A DNA stretch of 64,000 nucleotides. Origin: Sweltsa coloradensis (lineage: Eukaryota > Arthropoda > Insecta > Plecoptera > Chloroperlidae). Below, piece by piece: positions 10,775-22,404 of this stretch (positions within the stretch are counted from its first letter, which is position 1; the number at the start of each line of letters is the position of its first letter). The translations under genes were made by a program, and so were the position numbers. The stretch spans positions 372,001-436,000 of the forward strand of contig JAMZAV010000366.1 of assembly GCA_024449915.1 (NCBI GenBank). Direction: 5' to 3'. Under the pieces are notes generated by a model. The model was not told the origin of the DNA and made no database searches. It saw only the letters and a program-made list of their open reading frames with translations.

Positions 10775-12033
10775 CTGGAAAATTAAATATTTAAACAAAT
10801 ATATCAGACAAGAGATTAAGGTTAAAAACAAAGGACACTAGACACAGCTAAGTGATCAACTGAATTAGAACAATTGTCAGCAAAATGAATACAAATCTCG
10901 TAATAAGAAATCAATTATTGGGACACAATATATGGACTTCTTCAACGATTATCATGTTTAGCTTAAATAGCAACATAATGACAATGACTTGAACATTTTA
11001 TTATAAATTTGCTTCATAGATATAAAATATATAAAAATGGTTGATATAAACTTGAACTGACTTTTCAAAGCTAAAACATGCCAAAAAGCTTAACAAAAGG
11101 CTTGAAAGGAAAAGTGGAAAGAAGCCATGCTGCAAACTTGACACGCGTTGACGAAAATACCAATCGGGAGATCTTCCAACAAGCATCCCACCTTTTTCTC
11201 AATTTCATAGATAGGAAAACACTCCCGTAAGTGTAGTTGAATACGCCTATAAAAATCAGTCTGGAGAGTCTGGAAATTACAAAATCTGTCCATGCTGGGT
11301 ATTGTTCCCGGGTCGGTAGTTAAGGCCTAAAACATCCGACTGGCAATTGGGAGGAAGACCCGGTCTGATACCTGACCGAGATAGATTTGTTATTTTCTGG
11401 ATTTCCATTGGCCAAGATGGATTTGTTATTTTCTGGATTGATTTTCATATTATCCCAGTCCCACCTTAATTGTCTAGCTAGAGGGAATGGATTGTGAGGC
11501 AGATAAAATATGATGCATGAAATGAGGATGAGTATGGGCAACAGTTCAATTTAATAGACACGAGGCAAAGATACAAACAAAAAAGGCTACTCGTTTGAAA
11601 TAGCAAGGCCAAAGACTATCACTTCAACTAGTAAAAATGTATGTGAAACTCACTAGGCAACAAAATGAAGAGGAAATCAGACATGAATTTTAGGCAAATC
11701 CTTGTCTGTCGGCTGACTGACACTAGGCTAGTTTGAAATTTTGCAAATTTGTCATGGAAGCGGAATTGAAATGAGGCTCTACAGGCACACTCTTCTAAGC
11801 ATTATTTTTTCAAAATTGATTTTGGATTTGGTCAAGTACCTAACAAAACAGATAGATAGTATACATCTGTTGGCTGTCCTGTGTCCTTGTAGTAACGCTT
11901 TCAACAATATGCACGTTTCATAAATGTCAACTGCTTCCTGACCAAACAAATAACTATATTTTAATTTGCAACCTGCCACATGTGTCCTTTTCCAATGAAT
12001 GTGTGAAATTAGGCATTTGACAGCGCTCCAGAA
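10775..12033. other. Intron/intergenic sequence between zinc-finger exons 2 and 3
   Basis: No supported gene. A 25-base direct repeat (AGATTTGTTATTTTCTGGAT core) occurs twice at about 11384-11440, separated by ~10 bases. The rest is unremarkable AT-rich sequence. Confidence 0.45.
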
Positions 12034-13033
12034 TTATTTGTCAAGTTTATGATGCATTTTGTCATGGTTAATCAAATATCTCTTCACGCGAAACCGCATG
12101 CCGCACTGTATACAAACAAATGGCTCTTGATCAGAATGTATCATCTTGTGTTTCCATAGCTCACTGTGAGACACAAAACACTTCGAACAGACCTCGCACA
12201 CAAACGGTTTTTCAAATGTGTGTGCACGACGTGTGTGTATCACCATATGGCTTGATCGCTTGAATTTCTTGTCACAATGCGGACAATGAAAAGGTTTCTC
12301 GTCAGAGTGAGTCTTCTTGTGGATGTATAATGTCGACGAGCATCGGTATGCTTTCCCACAGACATCACAAACAAATGGAGTTTCACCGGTGTGTGAACGA
12401 CGGTGGTCGTTTAGGTCTCGGTTCGACTTGTAAGCCTTGCCGCAGATGTCGCATACACAGTCTTTAATGCAGTCGTGGACAGACTTCACATGTCGCCAAA
12501 GACCAGCGTGGCCGGCGAACTGTTTCCCGCACACGTGGCATGTATAGGGGCGTTCACCAGTATGTGTTCGCCTGTGGTCCATTAATTTATGCTTTGACTT
12601 TAACACCTTATCACAAATATCGCACTGGTACCTTTTTAGATCCCCCAGTGTACAGTTGTCTTCTTCATGTGCCACTTGGTAATGAATCTTCAGTCCCACT
12701 TTCGATGAGAATCGGTCTTGGCAAGCAGGGCATTTTAGGTTTGTCCTCCTTGAGTGCGTCCTTTCATGTACAGCAAGTGTGATATTAGAATAAAACCCTT
12801 CATTACATATGTTGCATTTGTGGCTATATTGAAGACGATCGTCATCTAGTACCTCGGTTTTAAAAGTACTGCGTTCATCAGTTAACGAGGGGACATTCAT
12901 AAATGTGGGACTGGAAGTCCACAACTGCTTTTGGTTAGTGTTCAAATGTTTATTCATGGCAACAAGATCCAAAATACATTTGGTGGTCTTCGGTAGTTTC
13001 CCTTCTGAAAATGATCCAGATGATTCTTGAAAC
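12034..13033 (-). CDS. C2H2 zinc-finger protein, 3' terminal exon with 9 fingers
   Basis: This exon encodes 332 C-terminal residues. A ~70-residue linker with a possible SUMO-type site (FKTE) leads into nine fingers at ~73-328 (CNIC, CPAC, CDIC, CHVC, CDIC, CDVC, CPHC, CEVC, CIQC). After finger 2 there is a non-canonical spacer (EEDNCTLGDLKRY). Finger 4 shows the shared H-X4-H ending and VHDCIK spacer. The last finger (CIQCGMRFRVKRYLINHDK) closely matches the last finger of the 3196-3985 exon. The 3' splice site CTGTCTTTCAG sits at 13034. The frame happens to stay open upstream to ~13248, but that stretch is intronic in composition and lacks an ATG, so I start at the acceptor. Phase is the same as the other four exons. 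Confidence 0.9.
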
Positions 13034-13640
13034 CTGAAAGACAGATAGGCTACCTTATATTTTAGCATTTGGTGAACCTTTGCATATGTCAAGGAATTAA
13101 TGCAACCTGCAGTGGAAACTGTAATCAACATAATAAACATAAAGAATGCCACTCTTGACTTGTTGTTTACTTTTGTATGGGGAATTTGCAACATTACTTC
13201 ATACAGCTGGATTTGTAAGGTTAAGGTTAAATGGAATAGCACGTACAATAGTAAATTTCAGTTTTTCTTTTGTTGAGCGTCCAGATTGATGTTTATGACC
13301 AAAGACCTTAGATAGAAGTGATATGTAGTACAAAAGATTTTAATATGACGTCCGACGAGGCCACTGTCATGACATGTCAGGCACAGTTTCCAGTTTTAGT
13401 CATAACAAATTGGAGATTATAACAACAAACTATTATGACAGACCAATCAAACGTCAATAATCCTTACGTCCGTCCAATCAAAAGAAACTTCATTTGGCAG
13501 GCCAAATAAACATTACTAACCAATCAGGATATCGAATTTCTTATACCTAACTAAAACAATTTCTAAGACGAGTGGAACCGTACAACTCATCTAAACCGAG
13601 ACATTGTCTGTGATTACTGATTATGTGGGTTTATTAACAG
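13034..13640. other. Flank upstream of the third zinc-finger exon with clustered CCAAT words
   Basis: Three CCAAT words occur within ~80 bases: GACCAATCAAACG (~13441), GTCCAATCAAAAG (~13475) and AACCAATCAGG (~13520). They would read as ATTGG on the minus strand and lie ~400-490 bases before the exon. They could mark a promoter, but no TATA or initiator is evident. Confidence 0.3.
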
Positions 13641-14358
13641 ACATCCAAGACAGATTGTTTAAGTGCTGTTGACATATTCCAAAAATCTGTTACGGTTCAC
13701 ACTAACAAGAAATAATAAATTAGTAATAGGTTGAAAATGTGTAACATGTAACTAGAGTAATAAAGAAAAAACTGAAAAAGATCTTTAAAATACAGGCTAC
13801 CAATCATCTGGAATAGTTACCAGCGGCACTTAGGACCGAAAAGAGAAAATCTATGTTTAAGAAGATGTGGAGTACAAGACGTATGAGTTTTGAAATATGT
13901 GGCCTTGTGCATCCTTAATATGTAATTAGTTATTATTCTGTAAAGTCTACCAATTTTTTTCTACCAATTTTACAGTTCCTACTTTTAGATTAGTCCCTAA
14001 GTGTATATTTATATTATATTACTACTATTATTTTAGTATTATTGTAAAATACAGATTACTTACATGTTTTAAATATTCTATTCTTGAATATAACACTATC
14101 ATATATTAATTACCGTAATAACAATGCCTGCTTTTTTATTATAAGTTACTCCAATATATGGAAATTGGAAATTATGTAGGTATGTAAACTTTTCTTATAC
14201 TCTATATTCACTATTGATATGTATGAGTTATGTAGTCAAAAGCAAGCATTACTCTGACGAGCATATGTTTAGTCATAAGTAGTATTAGTAAGGGCATAAG
14301 CATTGAATGTAATATTTTACAAAATATATGTAAAGCTATGCTTTAAAAAAACCCTTAA

Positions 14359-14389
<31 letters not shown>

Positions 14390-14410
14390 ATTAAATAAAT
14401 AAATATAAAC
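13640..14410 (+). pseudogene. LINE 3' tail fragment ending in (AAAT)n
   Basis: One plus-strand frame near 13800-13890 gives LPAALRTEKRKSMFKKMWS, which fits the 'LP..LR...S..FKK' tail of Jockey/CR1-like LINE proteins. It is followed by an AT-rich region and a clean (AAAT)n run at 14357-14400, a typical LINE terminus. The first ~120 bases resemble the dispersed repeat at 5560. Coding capacity is lost. Confidence 0.45.
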
Positions 14411-14509
14411 ACATAATGGCTTTTGACATTTATATTTTCGGGTTTGTTCGTAGCGGCGGTAGTGATAAATATAAAATGTCATCAACGGGTAGCGAGACAT
14501 TTAAAAGTT

Positions 14510-14665
14510 TTAATAATGGCTTTTGTTCCTGAAGAAATAATTTTTATCAAATTATCTTTTGAATATCAAGCGGTGAATGCATGCAGTGACTAAGGTGTAC
14601 CGAATCTTGCACGCCTTCCCCAAAATTTCGCTTGAACTATTTATTTATTTATTTATTTAACGTCG
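14510..14665 (-). repeat. Dispersed SINE-body fragment
   Basis: It matches 22205-22330 (CAATGGCTTTTGTTC, GGTGAATGCATG, GGTGTACCGAATC) and, in the other orientation, 27400-27530. It ends in a (TTTA)n run. Non-coding. Confidence 0.55.
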
Positions 14666-14999
14666 ATCCTAATTCAGTTAACCTGATTTACAGAGGACAA
14701 CCTTGCAATCTTACCTCGTACTTGCTACAGGCTGTGTTTTTCAAAAGCATTTATGCACTTCAAATGATGTTCTAAAATGGTGTTTCATGAATCAAGTATA
14801 ATATAATCATGTTACATGACAAATTGAAAATAAATAAATAATTATAAAAAAATTTAAAATAATAATAATTTAAAAGGGTGTAAAACAGGTCATTTTGACG
14901 CGTCGCGTGCTTACTCGTGCGTTAGTCGCCGCAAAAGTCTTAGATGTTTTATAATAAAAATAATAACAAAGGAAAAACCAATTTAAAACAATATTAGCA

Positions 15000-15037
<38 letters not shown>

Positions 15038-15828
15038 TATTCAACAAGTTAAGATACATGGTAAACTTAAAATGTTGAAGAGAATCAGAGATAGCATAGC
15101 CCCATAGCAAGTTATGTCCGATTCCCTTCATTACAACTAAATAAAAATAGGATACAATAAATAGACAATAAACAAGCAAGTGTAATAGTATCAAAACATG
15201 GTAGGCCTTAAGAATAAATTTTAGTGACAATTTAACTAAAAAGATCTTTTATTTTATTCTTAAAATTTGGAGCATCTTTGATTTCGAGAGGAATAGTATT
15301 CCATAAAGTAACAGCACGGTTATAAAAATGATTTTGGTAGATTGATGTTCTAGCACGGGGAGGGTTTAAAATTAGGCCAGTATTATGTCGGTTAAACTGT
15401 CTTTCCTGAATTGTTATTCTTTTAAATGGATCAAGGTCAGTAACATCGGTAATTAAGTTACTTAAAAATCTAACATCAGTTTGTTTACAATAATTTTGTA
15501 TTGATGGCAGTCCACATTTGTTTAAGCGCTCAGAGGCACTTTCAGAATAAAAAACATTTTTTTTAAGTTTTAAAGTTGCACGGTTTTGAATAACCTCAAG
15601 TTTATGCATGTTTAGCTGAGAAGTTAGGTGCCAAGCTGGTAGACCATACATTAATATAGGGCAAATAAGAGATAGATATGCAGTTTTTAAAGATTTTGAT
15701 TTACTTTTATATAAATTACGACTGACAAAACCTAACAACTTGGAAGCTCTGTCTCTAACGTTGTCTGTATGAAAATCCCATTTCAAATCTGATGATATAG
15801 TGAGACCGAGGAGTTTAATAGTTGTTTA
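15000..15828 (-). pseudogene. 5'-truncated LINE, reverse-transcriptase C-terminal region
   Basis: An open minus-strand frame (15232-15786, extendable to ~15822 with KLLGLTISSDLKWDF) encodes the post-palm and C-terminal part of a non-LTR reverse transcriptase. Landmarks are YLSLICPILMYGLPAWH, then NRHNTGLILNPPRART and the WNTIPLEIK...FKNKIKDLF tail. A non-coding 3' end follows, closed by an (AAT)n run (15003-15041 on plus). The catalytic core is absent. The 5' edge abuts the next LINE at 15828. Confidence 0.8.
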
Positions 15829-16360
15829 ACTCCCACTAAGCCAAATGGCTCATCTGTGGGTCACATAGCTGTTAATGCTGTAGATAAATCACATCACATT
15901 TGTAGCGTAAGGCTCAATACAATCAAAACAAAATCAAAAACATTCCAACTCTTAAATAAATATATGGTACCTACATAGGTGATCAGTTACAAAACTTAAA
16001 TACAACAACCCTTTACAAAAACATACACGATGAGATTATACAAGAATTGCTAATTAGTACCAAATTATAAATATCTTGACCTAGGGCCTATTACACAGAT
16101 TCGTTTCAACCACATAAATATCTAGTAAATAGGACTTAATGAACATAAAGGAAGGTTGTTCGAAAGTGTGATTTCACTCTGTTCTTTACTAAATTTTTAA
16201 AAATAAAATTTCAGCCGGCAATGAATTAAAAACTTTAGGTACAATATAATGTAAACAATGCTCACCATGTTTGTTTTCAGACATTGGAACAAAGAATTTT
16301 CCTTTACTTTCAAGTCTTGTTTCCTTATTATTTAAATGTGTTTTATGTTGATTATTAAAA
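15828..16360 (-). pseudogene. LINE 3' end: C-terminus and 3' UTR (same element as 16861-18590)
   Basis: Minus-strand residues ESKGKFFVPMSENKHGEHCL followed by PKVFNSLPAEI form a LINE C-terminal tail at ~16190-16340. The rest is 3' UTR, and about 200 bases of it match 60700-60905 in inverted orientation. It ends at a hairpin (CCCACT/TGTGGG arms at 15832-15837 and 15855-15860 on plus). Confidence 0.7.
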
Positions 16361-16860
16361 GGAAGTGTACTGTCCCCACTATTGTTCATTATTGTCATGG
16401 ACAAAATCACTAGGAAAGTTGTAGAGAGAATCAGAGAAGTATGTATGAAAATAATGTTATTTGCAGACAATCTTTTGGTGGGAAGAGGATGAAGAGGAGG
16501 TGCAATCTCAAGTAGATGTGTGGAGTGTGGTCGCAGGAGAATATGGTCCGGTGTTTGGAAGTGGCTAGAGTGAAACAATGCTGATGACACGAGATAAAAC
16601 AAAGAATGTCAGGATTCTACTAGGACAGATTTTAAAACAAGTGGAGAATTTTAAGTATGTGGAGAGTATAGTAGCATGCGATGTAAAAAATCAACCAGAG
16701 ATATGAAGAAGGACGCAGCAAGCTGTTGAGTTATTCCAATCTATCAGAGACCTCATATGGAACAGAGAAGTACCAAAGAAGTGCAAGATTACCATCTACC
16801 AGACCTACTTTGTTTCAATACTGATATACAGCACAGACTTGGAATATGACAACATTGCTT
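16360..16860 (+). pseudogene. Reverse-transcriptase fragment of a different LINE, inserted in the opposite orientation
   Basis: The plus-strand frame from 16360 reads GSVLSPLLFIIVMDKI... KIMLFADN, that is RT motifs 4 and 5. The catalytic FADD has become FADN and a stop follows. Later frames show VENFKYVES and NREVPKKCKITIYQTYF, matching the downstream RT region. It separates two parts of a minus-strand LINE, so it probably inserted into it or was rearranged there. Confidence 0.7.
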
Positions 16861-18590
16861 TTATCGGCAGTATAAAGCAATTAACATAAACGTCATCTTT
16901 TCCTTTAATGTCATTGATAATACCTTTAGGGCAAACTATTTTTAATAATGTATTTTGAATTTATCAAAGATGCACTATCCCATGAGAGCAATGCATACGA
17001 CATAATAGATTCAGCTAATGCAATACAAACTAATCTTAGCATATCATCAGACAGGACTGGTTTTAGTGTATATAATTGATATGCACACTAGCAGAGTTTG
17101 GAACACATGTAGTCCACATGTGGCTTCCACGAAAACTCACGATCAATGAAAACACCCAAATACATATTATGGTATGATAGATTTAATTTGTTGTGGGCCT
17201 ATACATTTGCAAGTGGATTATGTCAACACTTAGCCTCGTGATATATTAATTTAACGTCATCATTTCTTTAGAATTTCAAGACATACATATGTGAACAATT
17301 TTGGTTTTTTGAACGTTGATTACTAGTTCCCGATCATGAGTCTCCAGCATTGTAGATTTCTAAAATCAGTGTTCATACTTTGAGTTGCGACACGTAAGTG
17401 CCTATGTATCGCTAGTAGTACGAGGTCGTCTGCATACATCATCAGTAAACACGTAACCAAAAACTTATTAATTACATTCACATATATAATATAAAATTGC
17501 GGTCCTAATATGGATCCTTGTGGTACTCCAGAAATGACTTTTATTGTTTTACTTTAAAATGTTCCCTACTTTAACCATATACGTTCTATTTTCTAGGTAA
17601 CTGCGGAACCATTCTAGATCTGTACCTCGTATGCCAATCACCTCTAAGCATTCCAAAAGTTTATTATGATTTATATTTTATAGTGTATAATGCATTTGAG
17701 AAGTCGACAAAAGTAGCAACTACATGCAGATTGCTATTTAAGCTGTTATTAATTAAATCAGGAAATTTTGTAACAGATCCTGGGTACATTTTCCTTTTTG
17801 AAATCCATGCTGATCTTTACTTACCAAATATGATATAAAGGAAATTGAGGTGATCGGGCTCTTAATAGGAGCAAGAGGAACGATACCGGATTTCTTTGTT
17901 AAATTTTGCAAACGTTTTAGACTAAACGCAAGTTTTATTTATGACTTGATGCTCCTTGCTTTAAAGGGATCGATTTTGATTTTTAGAAATCATCTATATG
18001 GCCAAAGCAAGAAGTAACAAGTATAAATCAATATTTGTTATTTAATTTTTATACTTCACAAATCATACTTCACACTTCATTTTTCACTTCATTTCATTTT
18101 TACATACTATGTAACTAAGTTAAATGTAATTTGTATTTATGTAAATTAATTAATTTTTGTTATTCTGTGTCTTTAAGGCAACCTTAATGTAAAGGCAGAG
18201 CTTTGTTGAAAAAATAAAGTTGTACTACCAAATTTGAATAGGTAATTAGTCAAACAATCTGATATGTGACACTCCATTATTATTTATACAACATATAAAA
18301 GTGCTTTAGTGTGGTAATTTGCAAACGATGTATGATCTGCTTTTTTATATACAGGTCGCACGACAGATAACTTCATTTTTTCTGGTACGCTACAGTCTCT
18401 TATCGATAAGTTTATTAAAAGTGCTACAACGGAGCTTAGTTTGTTACTAGAGTTCTTTACGTCCACCGCTCTCATTCCATCAAAACCTGGTTGCTTATTT
18501 ACATTGATATCTGCAATAATTCGTGTCACTGTATGTACGTTTACAGGAGGTAGCCCGTTACAATGTGATTCGCACAAGTCACACCACATA
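16861..18590 (-). pseudogene. Degenerate non-LTR reverse transcriptase (LINE)
   Basis: RT motifs follow in order on the minus strand with broken frames: KQPGFDGMRAVDVK and KLSVVRPVYKK (18284-18589), LLECLEVIGIRGTDLEWFRS (~17600), SGVPQGSILGPQF (~17510-17540), MYADDLVLL (~17420-17445), YLGVFIDREFSWKPHVD (~17105-17160), then CAYQLYTLKPVL and ALAESIMSYALL (~16990-17090). The last block closely matches the LINE at 53.6 kb, so they are one family. Stops and frameshifts throughout; inactive. Confidence 0.8.
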
Positions 18591-18807
18591 CATGACGAAT
18601 TGAAGCCATTTCATCTTTGAAACTGTCTGCGAACCTGTTTGCAATTTAGCCAAATACTTGTTAATAACAGCGTCGGCTGAATATTTTATTTTCCGTCCCG
18701 TTAATTGATTAAAAGCTTTGCCACACTTATTTTATACCGTTACTGTTGTGTGTAGAATCACAAATATATATTTGTTTAAATAATTTCTGAAAGCTACATA
18801 TTCTTTT

Positions 18808-19320
18808 CTATAAGTTTCCTTCCATTCCTTCTGGCAGCCTTTCTCTATACCTTTTCCAATTCCATGTATCACATTTATAGTAAGGATCCCAAACAACACC
18901 TGCATATTCTAGCACTGGTCTTAAAAGGGTTTTGTGTGCCTGTACCTTGCCTGCCCCATTCAAAATTGGCATTACAAAATTTAACACCCGTGCACCCTTC
19001 TTAATAACTGCCTCCACTTGTCCTTCCCAATTTAAACCCTGTTCAAGAATCTGTGCTTATACTTTCCCCAAAAGCATATAACTTGAATATATAATATTAA
19101 ACTTTGTCTACTAAACCTAACAAATTTACATTTCTCAACATTTAGACCCATCGTTATTATTTTAGACCAATTTCCTAACCAATCTAAATCCCCTTGTAAA
19201 ATCATAGAATCTCCTATGTTAGTAATTTCAAAATAAAGAACAAAATCATCTGCAAACAATCTAAACTTTGCTTTTAGACCTACCCCTATATCATTGATAT
19301 AAACTAGGCCGCACCGAGAA
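18808..19320 (-). pseudogene. LINE reverse-transcriptase fragment (FADD block)
   Basis: A minus-strand frame reads LVYINDIGVGLKAKFRLFAD followed by DFVLYFEI, then GLNVEKCKFVRFSR: RT motifs 5 and 6. After a frameshift comes AHKTLLRPVLEYAGVVWDPY, the downstream conserved block. The N-terminal RT and endonuclease regions are missing. It is adjacent to, but a different type from, the LINE at 16861-18590. Confidence 0.75.
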
Positions 19321-19332
19321 CACCTTTTTTAG

Positions 19333-19560
19333 TAGAGTTGATGAATGAGCTTTTTGGTAAGTTTTTAGTTTGCGTGGGATCTCTTTTCTTTTGCAAGTGT
19401 TTTTTGAACGCATTGTAGGTGATTGTTGTTTTCCTATTCTTACTTGTTAATTGTTATTATATATACCTAAAAAAACTCATATTAAAACCTTTATTCTATG
19501 TATTCTGGTTAACTTTTTCAACTTTTTCTTTCAAAAGGCAATACACTGCTACTTATTATC
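19333..19560 (+). repeat. Dispersed repeat, copy of 45953-46150
   Basis: It begins GTTGATGAATGAGCTTTTT, continues through TAGTTTGCGTGGGATCTCTT, and ends with the TTCTGGTTAACTTTTTCAAC block. The same order of blocks occurs at 45953-46150, where it is the left part of a larger repeat. Non-coding. Confidence 0.65.
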
Positions 19561-22104
19561 ATAATTATTTAGTTTGATGTATTTTATACACTAGGTCCAG
19601 ATTTCTCGTCACCATCTCAGCATTTGCTCTTTGACCAATGGGAAACCACGACAACCTTGTCAGGATGGAAGCTGTATTAGAATCTCAAAGTATTCTACAT
19701 GACGTGTTGAGAATTACTGCCTTTTGAGTCTCGATGTACATATTGGGTTGAAGATCTAGGTCGTTGTTTCATGTTGTTGTGTAGATTTCTTGGTATTATG
19801 CAATATTATCAGGTTTTATTTCATCCTTCTCAAACACCACCCATTTATGGCCAGTAAGGGGTGAGTATCTTAGAAAAAGTATGATGCTCTACCAGAAAAA
19901 TTGCCAGCATACAACTGCCCTGGTTAGAGGTGCAACATGAACTGCATTGCAAAAATATTGAGGCAAATTTTAAGAATATTATGGACCATTTACAGATCAA
20001 ATCTTTTGTTCAAGCTATTGAATTTGAGGGTTTTATTTAATTATTTTTCCTTCCATGATACCATTTATATGGTCCAATTATTTGTCAGAGCCTTTGATCA
20101 ACGGGTTTCATTTAAACCAGTCCTATTTTCCATCAAAGGTTAAACGTATGCAATGCACACTTGAGCTCATGGCGGTCAGCATCTACGTGACAAGAAGTAA
20201 ATACCTGTTTAGTGTTTAACGATCAATTCCTCTCAAAAGGTTTGTGAAACCCAATGCATTACATAATTACATACATACCAGTGTTGTCCCCAGGAAAAAA
20301 TCAATGGTTATTCAAAACACTTTGCCTGATACTGTATTCATAGGGTAGATACAATAATGGGGGTCTGTGGGCTTGCCACCGGAAAATTTTTGAGATCATC
20401 GATTCAACTGATAATGATGGTGATATTTAGAGGTTTTTGAAGCCCTCTTAAAGTAACTTACTTTAATTGGTTTTGTGGTAAGGGAATTTCAAATTTGATT
20501 GAAATTATAGTCTAGGCCTATTTTATTTCTTTTGTATGAGGCTGGTATGCAAATTACTGTAGTCCTATTGCTACAGTGAGTACAACTTAAAAAGGTGTTA
20601 TAACATGCCCAGGTGATGATGTATGTATAGGTTTACAATTACTACAACTTGAAACATTGTTGTAGTTGTTTATTTTTATTACTTTGAAATTATACGTCCT
20701 ACTCCAAACAATCAACAAAAATGATTAAAATACAAAATATATGTAGGCCTATTTATACACTAGGCCTATGCAGTAAAACCCGGAACCCCTATGGATAGTT
20801 TTCAAGGGTTTGCAAAACAATAGATAAATGTTTTCATTAAAATCAAATACTTTCTGCTGCCAACCTGGCACCACCATCAAAATCAGAAACAAAAATGTTT
20901 GTGTCCTAAAAAAAATCTTGCAAGTTTTTTATTGTGATTGGGTAAATTTAAAATTGTGTTATTTTTGTAATTTACATAGGCGTGGGCCCAACTATTTTTT
21001 TAGTGGCCGACCGGCTAACCAGCTCTGGGAAGAGCACTGCATACATAGTACGTGATGTAGCAGAACGTTTTGGACTATTCTTTGCACATACGGTTTGTAT
21101 ATGTTGAATTTTAATGGGACGACAGTTGAATTAAATATAAAAAGAACAGCTTTGTTATATAAAGGTATTTTAAGATTGACAACAACTACATGCTTATCCA
21201 TGTTATTAGGTTGGTAGTAGTTTACTAAGTTGTTTGCTGGGTCCAGCATGCAGTTCCGTTTTGTGCACTTTGATAATGACATTGTATTAATAAACAGTCT
21301 ACTGCAAGTCTACTGAAATGTAATCTGTCGTTATCCATAAATAAATAAACCCATCCTGACTATAAAACGTAATTAGAATATTTAAAAAACTTGATGGCGA
21401 AATAATTATTCATTGTTTATTTTTTTAATTCAAGTTGCATACAACAGCAAAATATCCATAAAATGAGGCAAATTATTTAATTTGACGACGGAGCGAAGCA
21501 GCAGTCTTAAAACTTAACTCAAACGGGTCAGCCCCTGTGTAGTGCCTAGACAACAAGTCTTGGAGTTCATGGGAGATGAGTTGCAAACGCTATTTTTCGA
21601 TAAAATTATGCCAAGGGCCAATTTTAATAAATAGTCCACACAGTTAATGGTAGGCTAAGCCATGGGACTATACATTAATTACCTAACAAAATATTTAACT
21701 TGGGGCCTAGGCAATGCACAAGATCAATCAATAGCCAAACTTCTCATACGAGTGGCAACACATTTGGCAAATTCATCAATTAAATATCTCCCTTAATCGT
21801 CCATTTAGCATGTATAGTTGTATTTTCTTTTATAAAAACAATTTTTCATATGTTCTACATTTAATTCACATCTATATCAAGCCACTTGATATAATTGAGG
21901 TGAATTATGCAACTCATTTTTAATAAGGAAAACAACCAATTTGGAACAATTTAAATGGAAAAAATATTTATTTTTGGCACTCAAGACAGGACAACCTAAC
22001 TGGCAAAACGTGCATTTTCGAAATTTCAAGACTGACTCCAGTGTCCGTTTGTCTGTGTGTGTATGTATGCATTTGTCGCCGAACCACTGAATCAATTGAG
22101 CCGA
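19561..22104. other. AT-rich sequence without recognised gene
   Basis: No domain-bearing frame on either strand; open frames here are below 100 codons and resemble nothing I know. A GC-richer patch at 20985-21035 has no obvious role. Confidence 0.4.
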
Positions 22105-22340
22105 GATTTAAAACAAACATCTGGAACCAATTTTGTGGGTGCTGTGAAGATTTTCAGCAAAATATGCACAAAAAAGGTACAAAGAATAAAATTATGTAGC
22201 ATTTAATTTGATGACAATGGCTTTTGTTCTTGAATATAATTTATCACGGTTTATCAAATCATGTTTTGAATGTCAGGTGGTGAATGCATGACTTTGACCA
22301 AGGTATACCGAATCTCCAACGCTCAAGGTTCCGCAAAAAC
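22105..22340 (-). repeat. Dispersed SINE-body repeat copy
   Basis: It shares CATCTGGAACCAATTTT-like, AATGACAATGGCTTTTGTTC-like and GGTATACCGAATC blocks with 50468-50720 (same orientation), 14510-14640, and 27400-27640 (opposite). Non-coding. Confidence 0.6.
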
Positions 22341-22404
22341 AAACCATCTCAGAAGGGTATCAAACCCATACAGTTGTAATAGCAAGACTTTTTAAGCATG
22401 ACCT

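Noticed and set aside
13034..13248. Open frame extending the third zinc-finger exon upstream to give a 404-residue protein
   Set aside because: The extra 72 codons begin at a TTG, are intron-like, and lie beyond a clear CTGTCTTTCAG acceptor used in the same phase by four sister exons.
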